A DNA stretch of 54,883 nucleotides from Prevotella sp. UBA4330 (lineage in GTDB: Bacteria; Bacteroidota; Bacteroidia; Bacteroidales; Bacteroidaceae), in contig DGTS01000026.1 in the NCBI GenBank assembly GCA_002394385.1, positions 91,078 to 145,960 of the forward strand, read 5' to 3'. Within the stretch, counting starts at the first letter, position 1, and each line of letters starts with the position of its first letter. Under the pieces are notes generated by a model, which worked only from the letters and a program-made list of their open reading frames with translations, ran no database searches and was not told where the DNA came from. Of this stretch, positions 7,483 to 15,172 are shown one piece after another. Made by a program: the position numbers and the translations under genes.

Positions 7483-7776
7483 ATGGCATTTATAATCAAA
7501 CCATTGGTCACTGAGAAGATGACCAAGATTACAGACAAGCGCCCTAACCGCTATGGCTTCATCGTGAAACCTGAGGCCAACAAACTCGAGATAAAGAGTG
7601 AGGTTGAGAGTCTGTATAACGTTACAGTGGTTGACGTAAACACAATGCGTTACGCTGGCAAGCGCTCAAGCCGCTACACCAAGGCGGGCCTGGTGCAAGG
7701 CCAGAAAGCCGCTTTCAAGAAGGCAATCGTTACTCTGAAAGAGGGCGATCAGATCGATTTTTATAGCAATATTTAA
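7483..7776 (+). CDS. rplW: 50S ribosomal protein L23
   Basis: L23 sits at the tunnel exit and docks trigger factor and SRP. It has 97 residues. It starts MAFIIKPLVTEKMTKITDK, has the conserved YGFIVKPEANKLEIKSEVE stretch at about 24-42, and then VVDVNTMRYAGK before the RNA-binding loop. A GGAGATACAGAC tract precedes the ATG at 7483, 15 bases after rplD. rplB follows after seven bases. Confidence 0.97.
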   Translation: MAFIIKPLVTEKMTKITDKRPNRYGFIVKPEANKLEIKSEVESLYNVTVVDVNTMRYAGKRSSRYTKAGLVQGQKAAFKKAIVTLKEGDQIDFYSNI

Positions 7777-7783
7777 ATAAGAA

Positions 7784-8608
7784 ATGGCAGTACGTAAATT
7801 AAAACCCGTTACTCCGGGTCAAAGACACAAGGTTATTGGCACGTTCGAGGATATTACTGCATCCGTGCCAGAGAAGTCTCTCGTATTCGGAAAACGCGCT
7901 ACCGGCGGTCGAAACAACACCGGTAAGATGACAGTACGCTACATCGGTGGCGGTCACAAGCGGAAGTATCGTCTCATCGACTTCAAGCGAGAGAAGGATG
8001 GTGTTCCAGCAACAGTAAAGACAATCGAGTACGACCCGAACCGTTCGGCTCGCATCGCTTTGCTTTACTATGCTGATGGTGAAAAACGTTACATTATTGC
8101 TCCTAACGGACTTGAGGTAGGCGCTAAGTTGCTTTCAGGCGCAGACGCTGCTCCTGAGGTGGGAAACGCTCTTCCTCTGGCAAACATCCCTGTTGGTACG
8201 GTGGTTCACAACATCGAACTCCGCCCGGGTCAGGGTGCAAAACTTGTTCGTTCGGCTGGTAACTTTGCTCAGTTGACTTCTCGTGAAGGCAGTTATTGTG
8301 TGATTAAACTCCCTTCAGGCGAGACTCGCAAGATTCTCTCTGCCTGCAAGGCGACAGTAGGTGTTGTTGGCAACGCCGACCATGCTCTTGAGCAGTCTGG
8401 TAAGGCTGGTCGCTCACGCTGGTTGGGCCGTCGTCCTCACAACCGCGGTGTTGTAATGAACCCACACGATCACCCAATGGGTGGTGGTGAAGGCCGCCAG
8501 AGCGGTGGACATCCACGTTCACGCAAGGGCTTGTATGCTAAGGGTCTCAAGACACGTGCACCTAAGAAGCATTCTAACAAGTACATTATTGCAAGAGCAA
8601 GTAAATAA
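7784..8608 (+). CDS. rplB: 50S ribosomal protein L2
   Basis: L2 is needed for subunit joining and for the peptidyl-transferase centre. It has 274 residues, full length. Conserved blocks are GGGHKRKYRLIDFKR (about 50-64), LRPGQGAKLVRSAG (about 147-160) and, near the centre, MNPHDHPMGGGEGRQSGG with its conserved histidines. The basic tail is KGLKTRAPKKHSNKYIIARA. Confidence 0.98.
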   Translation: MAVRKLKPVTPGQRHKVIGTFEDITASVPEKSLVFGKRATGGRNNTGKMTVRYIGGGHKRKYRLIDFKREKDGVPATVKTIEYDPNRSARIALLYYADGEKRYIIAPNGLEVGAKLLSGADAAPEVGNALPLANIPVGTVVHNIELRPGQGAKLVRSAGNFAQLTSREGSYCVIKLPSGETRKILSACKATVGVVGNADHALEQSGKAGRSRWLGRRPHNRGVVMNPHDHPMGGGEGRQSGGHPRSRKGLYAKGLKTRAPKKHSNKYIIARASK

Positions 8609-8629
8609 CAAAGTAAACTGAAGTAAATT

Positions 8630-8896
8630 ATGAGTCGTTCATTAAAAAAAGGTCCATATATCAACGTGTCGCTCGAGAAGAAAGTTCTCGCAATGAATGA
8701 GAGTGGCAAGAAGACTGTCGTTAAGACATGGGCCAGAGCCTCAATGATATCTCCCGACTTCGTGGGACATACCGTTGCAGTTCATAACGGAAACAAATTT
8801 ATCCCTGTTTACATTACTGAGAACATGGTGGGTCACAAACTTGGAGAGTTTGCTCCAACCCGTCGCTTCGGCGGCCATGCAGGTAATAAGAAATAA
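8630..8896 (+). CDS. rpsS: 30S ribosomal protein S19
   Basis: S19 forms a complex with S13 at the head of the small subunit. It has 88 residues. The start MSRSLKKGPYINVSLEKKV and the end APTRRFGGHAGNKK are nearly universal for the family. The middle contains VHNGNKFIPVYITENMVGHK. It is 21 bases after rplB and 34 bases before rplV in an uninterrupted same-strand run. Confidence 0.98.
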   Translation: MSRSLKKGPYINVSLEKKVLAMNESGKKTVVKTWARASMISPDFVGHTVAVHNGNKFIPVYITENMVGHKLGEFAPTRRFGGHAGNKK

Positions 8897-8930
8897 TGCA
8901 GGGGCAAGAACCATTTAAAAAGGAACAATA

Positions 8931-9335
8931 ATGGGAAAAAGAAAAAGATTAGCGGCTGAACAAAGAAAAGAAGCCCTTAAGACATTGTCTTTTGCTAAGT
9001 TGAAGGGGGTTCCCTCTTCGCCACGCAAGATGCGCTATGTCGTTGATATGGTACGCGGCATGGAAGTGAACCGTGCTCTCGGCGTACTCCGATTCTCAAA
9101 GAAGAAGGCAGCCATCGACGTTGAGAAGTTGCTCCGCTCTGCCATCACCAACTGGGAGACAAAGAACGAACGCAAGGCCGAGGACGGCGAACTGTTCGTT
9201 TCAAGAATCTTCGTTGACGAGGGTGTTACAATGAAGCGCATGCGCCCCGCACCACAGGGTCGCGGCTACCGCATCCGCAAGCGCAGCAACCACGTGACAG
9301 TATTCGTAGACACTAAACCTAACGATGAAAATTAA
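8931..9335 (+). CDS. rplV: 50S ribosomal protein L22
   Basis: L22 reaches into the exit tunnel; its beta-hairpin is a known site of macrolide resistance changes. It has 134 residues, slightly longer than the E. coli protein because of a basic N-terminal stretch. SSPRKMRYVVDMVRGM occurs at about 27-42 and the hairpin at MKRMRPAPQGRGYRIRKRSN (about 101-120). The gap to rpsC is eight bases. Confidence 0.97.
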   Translation: MGKRKRLAAEQRKEALKTLSFAKLKGVPSSPRKMRYVVDMVRGMEVNRALGVLRFSKKKAAIDVEKLLRSAITNWETKNERKAEDGELFVSRIFVDEGVTMKRMRPAPQGRGYRIRKRSNHVTVFVDTKPNDEN

Positions 9336-9343
9336 TAAGCAGA

Positions 9344-10078
9344 ATGGGACAGAAAGTTAATCCAATAAGCAACCGCCTGGGAATTATCCGCGGTTGGGAC
9401 TCGAACTGGTTCGGAGGCAAAAACTTCGGTGACAACCTGGTTGAAGACCAGCAAATCCGCAAGTATCTGAACAAGCGTCTGGAGAAGGCTATGGTGTCGC
9501 GTATCGTTATCGAGCGCACACTGAAGTTGGTGACTATCACCATCTGCACAGCCCGTCCGGGTATCGTAATAGGCAAGGGTGGTCAAGACGTTGACAAACT
9601 GAAGGAAGAACTGAAGAAACTCTATGACAAGGAGATTCAGATCAATATCTATGAGGTGAAGAAACCTGAACTCGACGCAACAATCGTTGCTAACAACATC
9701 GCTCGCCAGGTGGAGGGCAAGATTGCTTACCGCCGCGCTATCAAGCAGGCTGTAGCCAACACGATGCGCGCAGGTGCCGAGGGTATCAAGGTTCAGATCA
9801 CCGGACGTCTCAATGGCGCTGAAATGGCACGCAAGGAAATGTACAAGGAGGGTCGCACCCCGCTGCACACATTCCGTGCCGATATCGATTACTGCCAGGC
9901 AGAGGCCCTGACAAAGGTTGGCCTGCTGGGCATCAAAGTCTGGATTTGCCGCGGCGAAGTTTACGAGAAGCGTGACCTCGCTCCTAACTTCTCTCAGGAG
10001 AAGAGCAACGGTGGTCGTGGTAACAATGGTGGCCGCCCCGGTGGTCGCGGTAATCGTAAGAGAAACAATAACCGTTAA
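9344..10078 (+). CDS. rpsC: 30S ribosomal protein S3
   Basis: S3 is at the mRNA entry site and has helicase-related activity. It has 244 residues. It begins MGQKVNPISNRLGIIRGWDS. The KH domain carries the GxxG loop in GIVIGKGGQDVDKL (about 74-87), and the C-terminal domain includes EGRTPLHTFRADIDY (about 170-184). The last 30 residues are a low-complexity Gly/Arg/Asn tail, longer than in E. coli but common in Bacteroidetes. Confidence 0.98.
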   Translation: MGQKVNPISNRLGIIRGWDSNWFGGKNFGDNLVEDQQIRKYLNKRLEKAMVSRIVIERTLKLVTITICTARPGIVIGKGGQDVDKLKEELKKLYDKEIQINIYEVKKPELDATIVANNIARQVEGKIAYRRAIKQAVANTMRAGAEGIKVQITGRLNGAEMARKEMYKEGRTPLHTFRADIDYCQAEALTKVGLLGIKVWICRGEVYEKRDLAPNFSQEKSNGGRGNNGGRPGGRGNRKRNNNR

Positions 10079-10092
10079 ATTAAGAAATCATC

Positions 10093-10521
10093 ATGTTACA
10101 GCCAAAAAGAGTAAAATATAGAAGACCTCAAGATGGTCGTGGCAATAAAGGCAACGCCCACAGAGGTACACAACTGGCATTCGGCTCGTTCGGCATCAAG
10201 ACCCTTGACGCCAAGTGGCTCGACAGCCGCCAGTTAGAGGCTGCCCGCGTTGCCATCAACCGTTACATGCAGCGCGAAGGTCAGGTATGGATCCGCATTT
10301 TCCCGGACAAGCCAATCACCCGCAAGCCTGCCGATGTCCGCATGGGTAAAGGTAAGGGAGATCCCGCAGGATGGGTGGCACCGGTGACACCGGGACGCAT
10401 CCTCTTTGAAGTAGAAGGCGTTCCTTTCGATGTTGCCAAGGAGGCACTTCGCCTCGGCGCTCAGAAACTGCCTGTTAAGACAAAGTTTGTTGTTAGACGT
10501 GATTACGATAAAAACGCTTAA
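10093..10521 (+). CDS. rplP: 50S ribosomal protein L16
   Basis: L16 binds near the A site and helps place tRNA. It has 142 residues. The start MLQPKRVKYRRPQDGRGNKG is typical, and the conserved middle has RIFPDKPITRKPADVRMGKG (about 74-93) followed by GDPAGWVAPV, including the arginine region that is hydroxylated in some bacteria. The end is LPVKTKFVVR. It lies five bases before rpmC. Confidence 0.98.
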   Translation: MLQPKRVKYRRPQDGRGNKGNAHRGTQLAFGSFGIKTLDAKWLDSRQLEAARVAINRYMQREGQVWIRIFPDKPITRKPADVRMGKGKGDPAGWVAPVTPGRILFEVEGVPFDVAKEALRLGAQKLPVKTKFVVRRDYDKNA

Positions 10522-10526
10522 GAAAG

Positions 10527-10721
10527 ATGAAAAACAAGGAAATAAGAGAACTCGAGACTAAAGAACTCGAAGAGCGCATCGACGCAGAGGTTGCAAAACT
10601 TCACCAGATGAAGTTGAACCATGCCATCACTCCTTTGGAGAACCCATCTCAGATTAAGTTAGTTCGTCGTGATATCGCACGTATGAAGACCGAACTTCGC
10701 CAAAGAGAACTTAATAAATAA
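10527..10721 (+). CDS. rpmC: 50S ribosomal protein L29
   Basis: A two-helix protein beside the tunnel exit. It has 64 residues: MKNKEIRELETKELEERIDA forms helix one, and IKLVRRDIARMKTELRQREL near the C-terminus is the family signature. It is separated from rpsQ by two bases, so coupling is likely. Confidence 0.97.
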   Translation: MKNKEIRELETKELEERIDAEVAKLHQMKLNHAITPLENPSQIKLVRRDIARMKTELRQRELNK

Positions 10722-10723
10722 CA

Positions 10724-10990
10724 ATGGTCCAGATGGAAACAAGAAATTTAAGAAAAACAAGACAGGGTGTCGTTATCAGCAACAAAATGGATAAAACCAT
10801 TGTTATTGCAGCCAAGTTCAAGGAGAAGCACCCGATCTACGGTAAGTTTGTGCAGAAGACTAAGAAGTATCATGCACACGACGAGAAAAATGAGGCAAAT
10901 GTAGGCGATACAGTGCTTATCATGGAGACCCGTCCTCTGTCAAAGACAAAGAGATGGAGATTAGTTTCAATAATCGAAAAAGCTAAGTAA
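10724..10990 (+). CDS. rpsQ: 30S ribosomal protein S17
   Basis: S17 is an OB-fold protein that binds 16S rRNA early in assembly. It has 88 residues from the ATG at 10724; the ATG at 10733 (METRNLRKTRQGVV) would give 85 and agrees better with relatives, so the start is open between the two. The core GVVISNKMDKTIVIAAKFKE and the end ETRPLSKTKRWRLV are diagnostic. rplN begins two bases after the stop. Confidence 0.97.
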   Translation: MVQMETRNLRKTRQGVVISNKMDKTIVIAAKFKEKHPIYGKFVQKTKKYHAHDEKNEANVGDTVLIMETRPLSKTKRWRLVSIIEKAK

Positions 10991-10992
10991 TT

Positions 10993-11358
10993 ATGATACA
11001 AGTTGAATCAAGACTTACAGTTGCTGACAACAGCGGCGCACGCGAGGCTCTCTGCATCCGCGTGCTGGGTGGTACCCGCCGCCGTTATGCAAGCGTGGGC
11101 GACATTATCGTGGTTGCCATCAAGAACGCTATACCTACAAGTGACGTTAAAAAGGGTGCAGTATCAAAGGCTTTGGTTGTTCGCACAAAGAAGGAAATAC
11201 GCCGCGCTGATGGCTCTTACATCCGCTTCGACGACAATGCCTGCGTGCTTCTGAACAACGCCGGCGAACTCCGTGGCAGCCGTATCTTCGGTCCTGTGGC
11301 ACGTGAGTTGCGCGCCGTGAATATGAAAGTCGTGTCTCTTGCACCTGAGGTTCTTTAA
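10993..11358 (+). CDS. rplN: 50S ribosomal protein L14
   Basis: L14 bridges the two subunits and is a target of the silencing factor RsfS. It has 121 residues, the standard length. It starts MIQVESRLTVADNSGAREAL; KKGAVSKALVVRTKKEIRR (about 52-70) and the end RIFGPVARELR are highly conserved. It sits inside the unbroken rpsQ-rplN-rplX run. Confidence 0.98.
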   Translation: MIQVESRLTVADNSGAREALCIRVLGGTRRRYASVGDIIVVAIKNAIPTSDVKKGAVSKALVVRTKKEIRRADGSYIRFDDNACVLLNNAGELRGSRIFGPVARELRAVNMKVVSLAPEVL

Positions 11359-11381
11359 TAATTTAAAAAGGTTAAATAGTA

Positions 11382-11702
11382 ATGACTAAGTTACATATAA
11401 AGAAAGGTGATGAGGTAATCATCCTCGCTGGCAAGGACAAGGGCCAGAAGGGAAAGGTCCTCAAAGTCTTGGTTAAAGAGCAGAAGGCTATCGTGGAAGG
11501 CTGGAACATGGTTTCCAAGAGCACAAAGCCAAGTGCCAAGAACCCTCAGGGAGGCATCATCAAGGTTGAGGCACCCATTCATATCTCAAATTTAAGTCTG
11601 ATCGACCCGAAGAGCGGCAAGGCCACTCGCATAGCCATCAAAGTGAACGAGGATGGCAAGAAGGTTCGCATCGCTAAAAAGTCAGGGGAGGAAATCAAAT
11701 AA
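11382..11702 (+). CDS. rplX: 50S ribosomal protein L24
   Basis: An assembly-initiator protein with a KOW domain. It has 106 residues. The KOW motif is KKGDEVIILAGKDKGQKGKV at about 6-25, and a conserved VEGWNMVSKSTKPS strand follows. The stop codon overlaps the rplE start by one base (TAATG), the second such overlap in this operon. Confidence 0.97.
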   Translation: MTKLHIKKGDEVIILAGKDKGQKGKVLKVLVKEQKAIVEGWNMVSKSTKPSAKNPQGGIIKVEAPIHISNLSLIDPKSGKATRIAIKVNEDGKKVRIAKKSGEEIK

Positions 11703-12256
11703 TGGATACAGCACAATTAAAGAAAGTGTACAACGAGCAGATTGCTCCGGCACTTGAGAAGCAGTTCAACTACACTTCTAAGATGCAGGTTCCTGTACTT
11801 AAGAAGATTGTTGTAAACCAGGGACTGGGTGACGCTACTCAGGACAAGAAGATTGTAGATGTGGCCATCAATGAGATTTCTGCCATCACGGGTCAGAAGG
11901 CTGTGGCAACATATTCTAAGAAGGATATCGCCAACTTCAAACTCCGTAAGAAGATGCCTATCGGCGTCATGGTAACTCTGCGCCGCGAGCGCATGTACGA
12001 GTTCCTCGAGAAACTCGTGCGCGTGGCTCTTCCCCGTATCCGCGACTTCAAGGGTATCGAGAGCAAGTTCGACGGACGTGGCAACTACACACTCGGTATT
12101 CAGGAGCAGATCATCTTCCCTGAGATAAACATTGATACCATCGATCGCATACAGGGTATGAACATCACCTTCGTTACATCGGCTAAGACCGACGAGGAGG
12201 GTTTTGCACTGCTCAAGGCTTTCGGTCTCCCATTCAAGAACGCTAATAAAGATTAA
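11702..12256 (+). CDS. rplE: 50S ribosomal protein L5
   Basis: L5 binds 5S rRNA and contacts P-site tRNA. It has 184 residues. Markers are VPVLKKIVVNQGLGDATQDK (about 30-49), ITGQKAVATYSKKDIANFKL (about 61-80) and NYTLGIQEQIIFPEI (about 128-142). It is one base overlapped with rplX and five bases from rpsN, so it reads as part of a coupled block. Confidence 0.98.
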   Translation: MDTAQLKKVYNEQIAPALEKQFNYTSKMQVPVLKKIVVNQGLGDATQDKKIVDVAINEISAITGQKAVATYSKKDIANFKLRKKMPIGVMVTLRRERMYEFLEKLVRVALPRIRDFKGIESKFDGRGNYTLGIQEQIIFPEINIDTIDRIQGMNITFVTSAKTDEEGFALLKAFGLPFKNANKD

Positions 12257-12261
12257 GAGAT

Positions 12262-12564
12262 ATGGCAAAAGAATCAATGAAGGCTCGCGAGGTGAAGCGC
12301 GCCAAACTCGTGGCTCGCTATGCTGAGAAACGTGCCGCTCTGAAGAAGATAATCGCAACAAGCGAAGACCCAGCAGAGGCTTACGAGGCTGCACGCAAGT
12401 TGCAGAGCATCCCTAAGAACGCCAACCCTATACGTCTGCACAACCGCTGCAAGATAACTGGTCGTCCAAAGGGATACATCCGCCAGTTCGGACTTTCTCG
12501 TATCCAGTTCCGTGAGATGGCTTCGGCTGGTCTCATCCCTGGTGTGAAGAAGGCAAGTTGGTAA
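12262..12564 (+). CDS. rpsN: 30S ribosomal protein S14, zinc-free type
   Basis: A late-assembling 30S protein. It has 100 residues, so it is the long form. It lacks the paired CxxC zinc ligands of short S14; a single cysteine occurs in NRCKITGRPKGYIRQFGLSR (about 60-79). That makes it the zinc-independent (C-minus) type, which does not depend on cellular zinc. It ends GLIPGVKKASW, as usual. Confidence 0.97.
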   Translation: MAKESMKAREVKRAKLVARYAEKRAALKKIIATSEDPAEAYEAARKLQSIPKNANPIRLHNRCKITGRPKGYIRQFGLSRIQFREMASAGLIPGVKKASW

Positions 12565-12582
12565 AAACAAGAGATTATTAAT

Positions 12583-12611
12583 ATTGTCGGGGCAGTCCCG
12601 ATTAATTAAAC
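12583..12611 (+). other. Small hairpin in the rpsN-rpsH spacer
   Basis: CGGG GCAGT CCCG forms a short GC stem in the 57-base spacer, flanked by ATTAAT on both sides. A similar AGGGCAGTCCCT occurs at about 20313 before rplQ. There is no T run. The role is unknown and the stem is short. Confidence 0.4.
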
Positions 12612-12621
12612 AATTTATTTT

Positions 12622-13017
12622 ATGACAGATCCAATAGCAGATTATCTGACGAGGTTGAGAAATGCAATCATGGCTAACCACCGTGTTGTAGAAGTACCGG
12701 CTTCAAACCTGAAGAAAGAGATCACCAAGATTCTCTTCGAGAAGGGTTACATCCTGAACTACAAGTTCGTGGATGACGGTCCTCAGGGCACCATCAAGGT
12801 GGCTCTGAAGTACAATCCCCAAACAAAGGAGAACGCCATCCGCGTCCTCAAGAGAGTGTCAACACCAGGTCTTCGCAAGTACACTGGTTACAAGGACATG
12901 CCGAGAGTAATTAACGGACTGGGTATCGCAATCATATCCACGTCTAAAGGTGTAATGACTGACAAAGAGGCTGCTGCCCAGAAGATTGGCGGCGAGGTTC
13001 TTTGCTACGTTTATTAA
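12622..13017 (+). CDS. rpsH: 30S ribosomal protein S8
   Basis: S8 binds helix 21 of 16S rRNA and in E. coli represses the spc operon. It has 131 residues. It starts MTDPIADYLTRLRNAIMANH; VLKRVSTPGLRKYTGYKDMP (about 74-93) and the C-terminal ISTSKGVMTDKEAAAQKIGG are diagnostic. The preceding 57-base spacer is one of the larger internal gaps here and holds a small hairpin. Confidence 0.98.
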   Translation: MTDPIADYLTRLRNAIMANHRVVEVPASNLKKEITKILFEKGYILNYKFVDDGPQGTIKVALKYNPQTKENAIRVLKRVSTPGLRKYTGYKDMPRVINGLGIAIISTSKGVMTDKEAAAQKIGGEVLCYVY

Positions 13018-13033
13018 TTAGGGAGGGCTAAAT

Positions 13034-13600
13034 ATGTCAAGAATAGGTAAATTGCCAATAGCAATCCCCGCTGGAGTAACAGTTACTCAGAACGACGGCG
13101 TTGTTACCGTTAAGGGTCCTAAGGGTGAACTTTCACAGAAGATAGATTCTTCTATCAACATGAAGATGGAAGATGGTCAGATAGTTTTCGAGGTTGATGA
13201 GAATAGCCCAGTAAACTACAAGCAGAAGAACGCGTTCCACGGTCTTTACCGCGCTCTCGTTAACAACATGGTTGTTGGCGTTAGCGAAGGCTACAAGAAG
13301 GAACTCGAACTCGTAGGTGTAGGTTACCGCGTTTCAAACCAGGGAAATCTCATTGAGTTCCAACTTGGTTACACTCACCCCATTTTCATCCAACTCCCTA
13401 AGGAGGTTAAGGTTGAGACAAAGTCAGAGCGTAACCAGAACCCTCAGATTATATTAGAGTCTTGCGATAAAGAGTTGCTCGGACTCATATGTGCAAAAAT
13501 TCGTTCTTTCCGTATGCCTGAGCCATACAAGGGCAAGGGTATCCTGTTCAAAGGCGAGGTTATCCGCAGAAAGTCTGGTAAGTCGGCTTCTGCTAAGTAA
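13034..13600 (+). CDS. rplF: 50S ribosomal protein L6
   Basis: L6 lies near the factor-binding site. It has 188 residues in two similar alpha/beta domains. The first starts MSRIGKLPIAIPAGVTV. The second begins near GVSEGYKKELELVGVGYRVS (about 85-104), and the family signature PEPYKGKGILFKGE occurs at about 161-174. A GGGAGGGC tract precedes the ATG. Confidence 0.98.
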   Translation: MSRIGKLPIAIPAGVTVTQNDGVVTVKGPKGELSQKIDSSINMKMEDGQIVFEVDENSPVNYKQKNAFHGLYRALVNNMVVGVSEGYKKELELVGVGYRVSNQGNLIEFQLGYTHPIFIQLPKEVKVETKSERNQNPQIILESCDKELLGLICAKIRSFRMPEPYKGKGILFKGEVIRRKSGKSASAK

Positions 13601-13620
13601 TTTTAATTGATTTTACTATT

Positions 13621-13965
13621 ATGACAACAAAGAAAGTAGAAAGACGAATTAAGATAAAGTTCAGAATTCGCAAGAACGTGAACGGGACTGCAGAGCGTCC
13701 CCGCCTGAGCGTCTTCCGCAGCAACAAGCAGATTTACGCACAGGTAATCAACGATATTACAGGCAAGACTCTTTGCGCTGCATCTTCACTGGGTATGGAG
13801 AAACTCCCAAAGAAGGAGCAGGCTGCCAAGGTAGGCGAGATGCTCGCCGAGAAGGCTAAGGAGGCTGGCGTCTCTCAGGTAGTGTTCGACCGTAATGGAT
13901 ATCTCTATCACGGACGTGTTAAGGAATTGGCAGACGGTGCACGTAAAGGTGGACTTAATTTCTAA
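13621..13965 (+). CDS. rplR: 50S ribosomal protein L18
   Basis: A 5S rRNA-binding protein of the central protuberance. It has 114 residues. Visible markers are RPRLSVFRSNKQIYAQVIND (about 27-46) and the C-terminal VVFDRNGYLYHGRVKELADG (about 87-106), followed by ARKGGLNF. rpsE starts nine bases after the stop. Confidence 0.98.
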   Translation: MTTKKVERRIKIKFRIRKNVNGTAERPRLSVFRSNKQIYAQVINDITGKTLCAASSLGMEKLPKKEQAAKVGEMLAEKAKEAGVSQVVFDRNGYLYHGRVKELADGARKGGLNF

Positions 13966-13974
13966 AAGATTATT

Positions 13975-14490
13975 ATGGCAATGAATAATAAAGTTAAGAT
14001 AAATAGTGACGTTGAGTTGAAAGACCGTCTGGTTGCTATTAACCGTGTTACCAAGGTAACAAAGGGTGGTCGCACCTTCACATTTGCAGCAATCGTTGTT
14101 GTCGGCGACGGCAACGGCGTTATCGGCTGGGGACTTGGCAAGGCAGGTGAAGTTACCGCTGCCATCGCCAAGGGCACAGAGGCTGCCAAGAAGAATCTTG
14201 TCAAGGTGCCAGTGCTGAAAGGCACTATACCTCATGAGATGGAGGCTCGCTTCGGCGGAGCACAGGTATTCCTGAAGCCGGCCGCTGCCGGTACCGGACT
14301 CGTAGCCGGTGGTGCTATGCGTGCCGTTCTGGAGAGTGTAGGTATTAAGGACGTGCTCGCTAAGAGCAAGGGTTCTTCTAACCCACACAACCTCGTGAAG
14401 GCTACTATCCTGGCTCTGAGCCAGATGCGCGACGCTTACACCGTTGCAGGAATGCGCGGCATTGGTATGAACAAAGTGTTTAACGGATAA
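13975..14490 (+). CDS. rpsE: 30S ribosomal protein S5
   Basis: S5 acts in decoding fidelity and mRNA entry. It has 171 residues. The dsRNA-binding N-terminal domain has LVAINRVTKVTKGGRTFTFA (about 19-38) with the conserved GNGVIGWGLGKAGEV loop. The C-terminal domain has KGTIPHEMEARFGGAQVFLK and GGAMRAVLESVGIKDVLAKS. Starts at 13975 (MAM) and 13981 (MNN) are both plausible. Confidence 0.98.
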   Translation: MAMNNKVKINSDVELKDRLVAINRVTKVTKGGRTFTFAAIVVVGDGNGVIGWGLGKAGEVTAAIAKGTEAAKKNLVKVPVLKGTIPHEMEARFGGAQVFLKPAAAGTGLVAGGAMRAVLESVGIKDVLAKSKGSSNPHNLVKATILALSQMRDAYTVAGMRGIGMNKVFNG

Positions 14491-14509
14491 AACTTAGGAG
14501 GTTTTTTGT

Positions 14510-14686
14510 ATGGCAACATTGAAAATCAAGCAGATAAAGAGCAAAATCGGTGCTCCAATTGACCAGAAGCGTACTCTTGAGGCGCTCGGTTTGCACAGAA
14601 TCTCTCAGGTGGTAGAGCGTGAGGACACTCCCTCTCTCCGTGGCATGATACGCAAGGTTCATCATCTGGTAACCGTTGTAGAGTAA
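14510..14686 (+). CDS. rpmD: 50S ribosomal protein L30
   Basis: A short large-subunit protein of 58 residues, the normal size for bacterial L30. It reads MATLKIKQIKSKIGAPIDQK, continues RTLEALGLHRISQ, and ends GMIRKVHHLVTVVE; the KSxIG and TLxALGLxR patterns are diagnostic. TAGGAGG lies 10 bases before the ATG. That is a textbook Shine-Dalgarno, rare in this operon and in the phylum, and may compensate for a weak context after rpsE. Confidence 0.96.
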   Translation: MATLKIKQIKSKIGAPIDQKRTLEALGLHRISQVVEREDTPSLRGMIRKVHHLVTVVE

Positions 14687-14719
14687 ACTAACAGTCAAAC
14701 GTTTAAACAGTAAATTATT

Positions 14720-15166
14720 ATGAAATTACATAGTTTAAAGCCAGCAGCAGGCTCAACACACTCTCGCCGTCGCATCGGTCGTGGTCCAGGCTCTGGTCTG
14801 GGTGGCACTTCAACACGCGGACACAAGGGTGCAAAGGCACGTTCTGGTTATAAGAGAAAGATTGGATTCGAAGGTGGTCAGATGCCATTGCAGCGCCGTG
14901 TTCCAAAGGGTGGTTTCAAGAACATCAACCATAAGGAGTACTTTGCAGTGAACCTGTCAACTCTTCAGAAACTTGCAGAGGAGAAGAACCTCACAAAGAT
15001 TGGCATCCAGGAACTTGTTGCTGCTGGACTGACCAATGGCAAGGAACTGGTTAAGGTTCTCGGCAACGGCGAACTTAAGGCTAAGATCGACGTAGAAGCA
15101 AACGCTTTCTCTAAAACTGCTGAAGAGGCTATTAAGGCAGCAGGTGGTAACACAACTATAATCTAA
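14720..15166 (+). CDS. rplO: 50S ribosomal protein L15
   Basis: An assembly protein near the peptidyl-transferase centre. It has 148 residues. The glycine-rich N-terminal extension is seen as RRIGRGPGSGLGGTSTRGHK (about 18-37) and FEGGQMPLQRRVPKGGF (about 51-67). The C-terminal part has the fold ending ATII-type strand NTTII. secY starts six bases after the stop. Confidence 0.97.
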   Translation: MKLHSLKPAAGSTHSRRRIGRGPGSGLGGTSTRGHKGAKARSGYKRKIGFEGGQMPLQRRVPKGGFKNINHKEYFAVNLSTLQKLAEEKNLTKIGIQELVAAGLTNGKELVKVLGNGELKAKIDVEANAFSKTAEEAIKAAGGNTTII

Positions 15167-15172
15167 TCTTAA

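Noticed and set aside
12574..12621. Terminator between rpsN and rpsH
   Set aside because: The CGGG/CCCG stem is only four to five pairs with no T run, so I list it only as a small hairpin.
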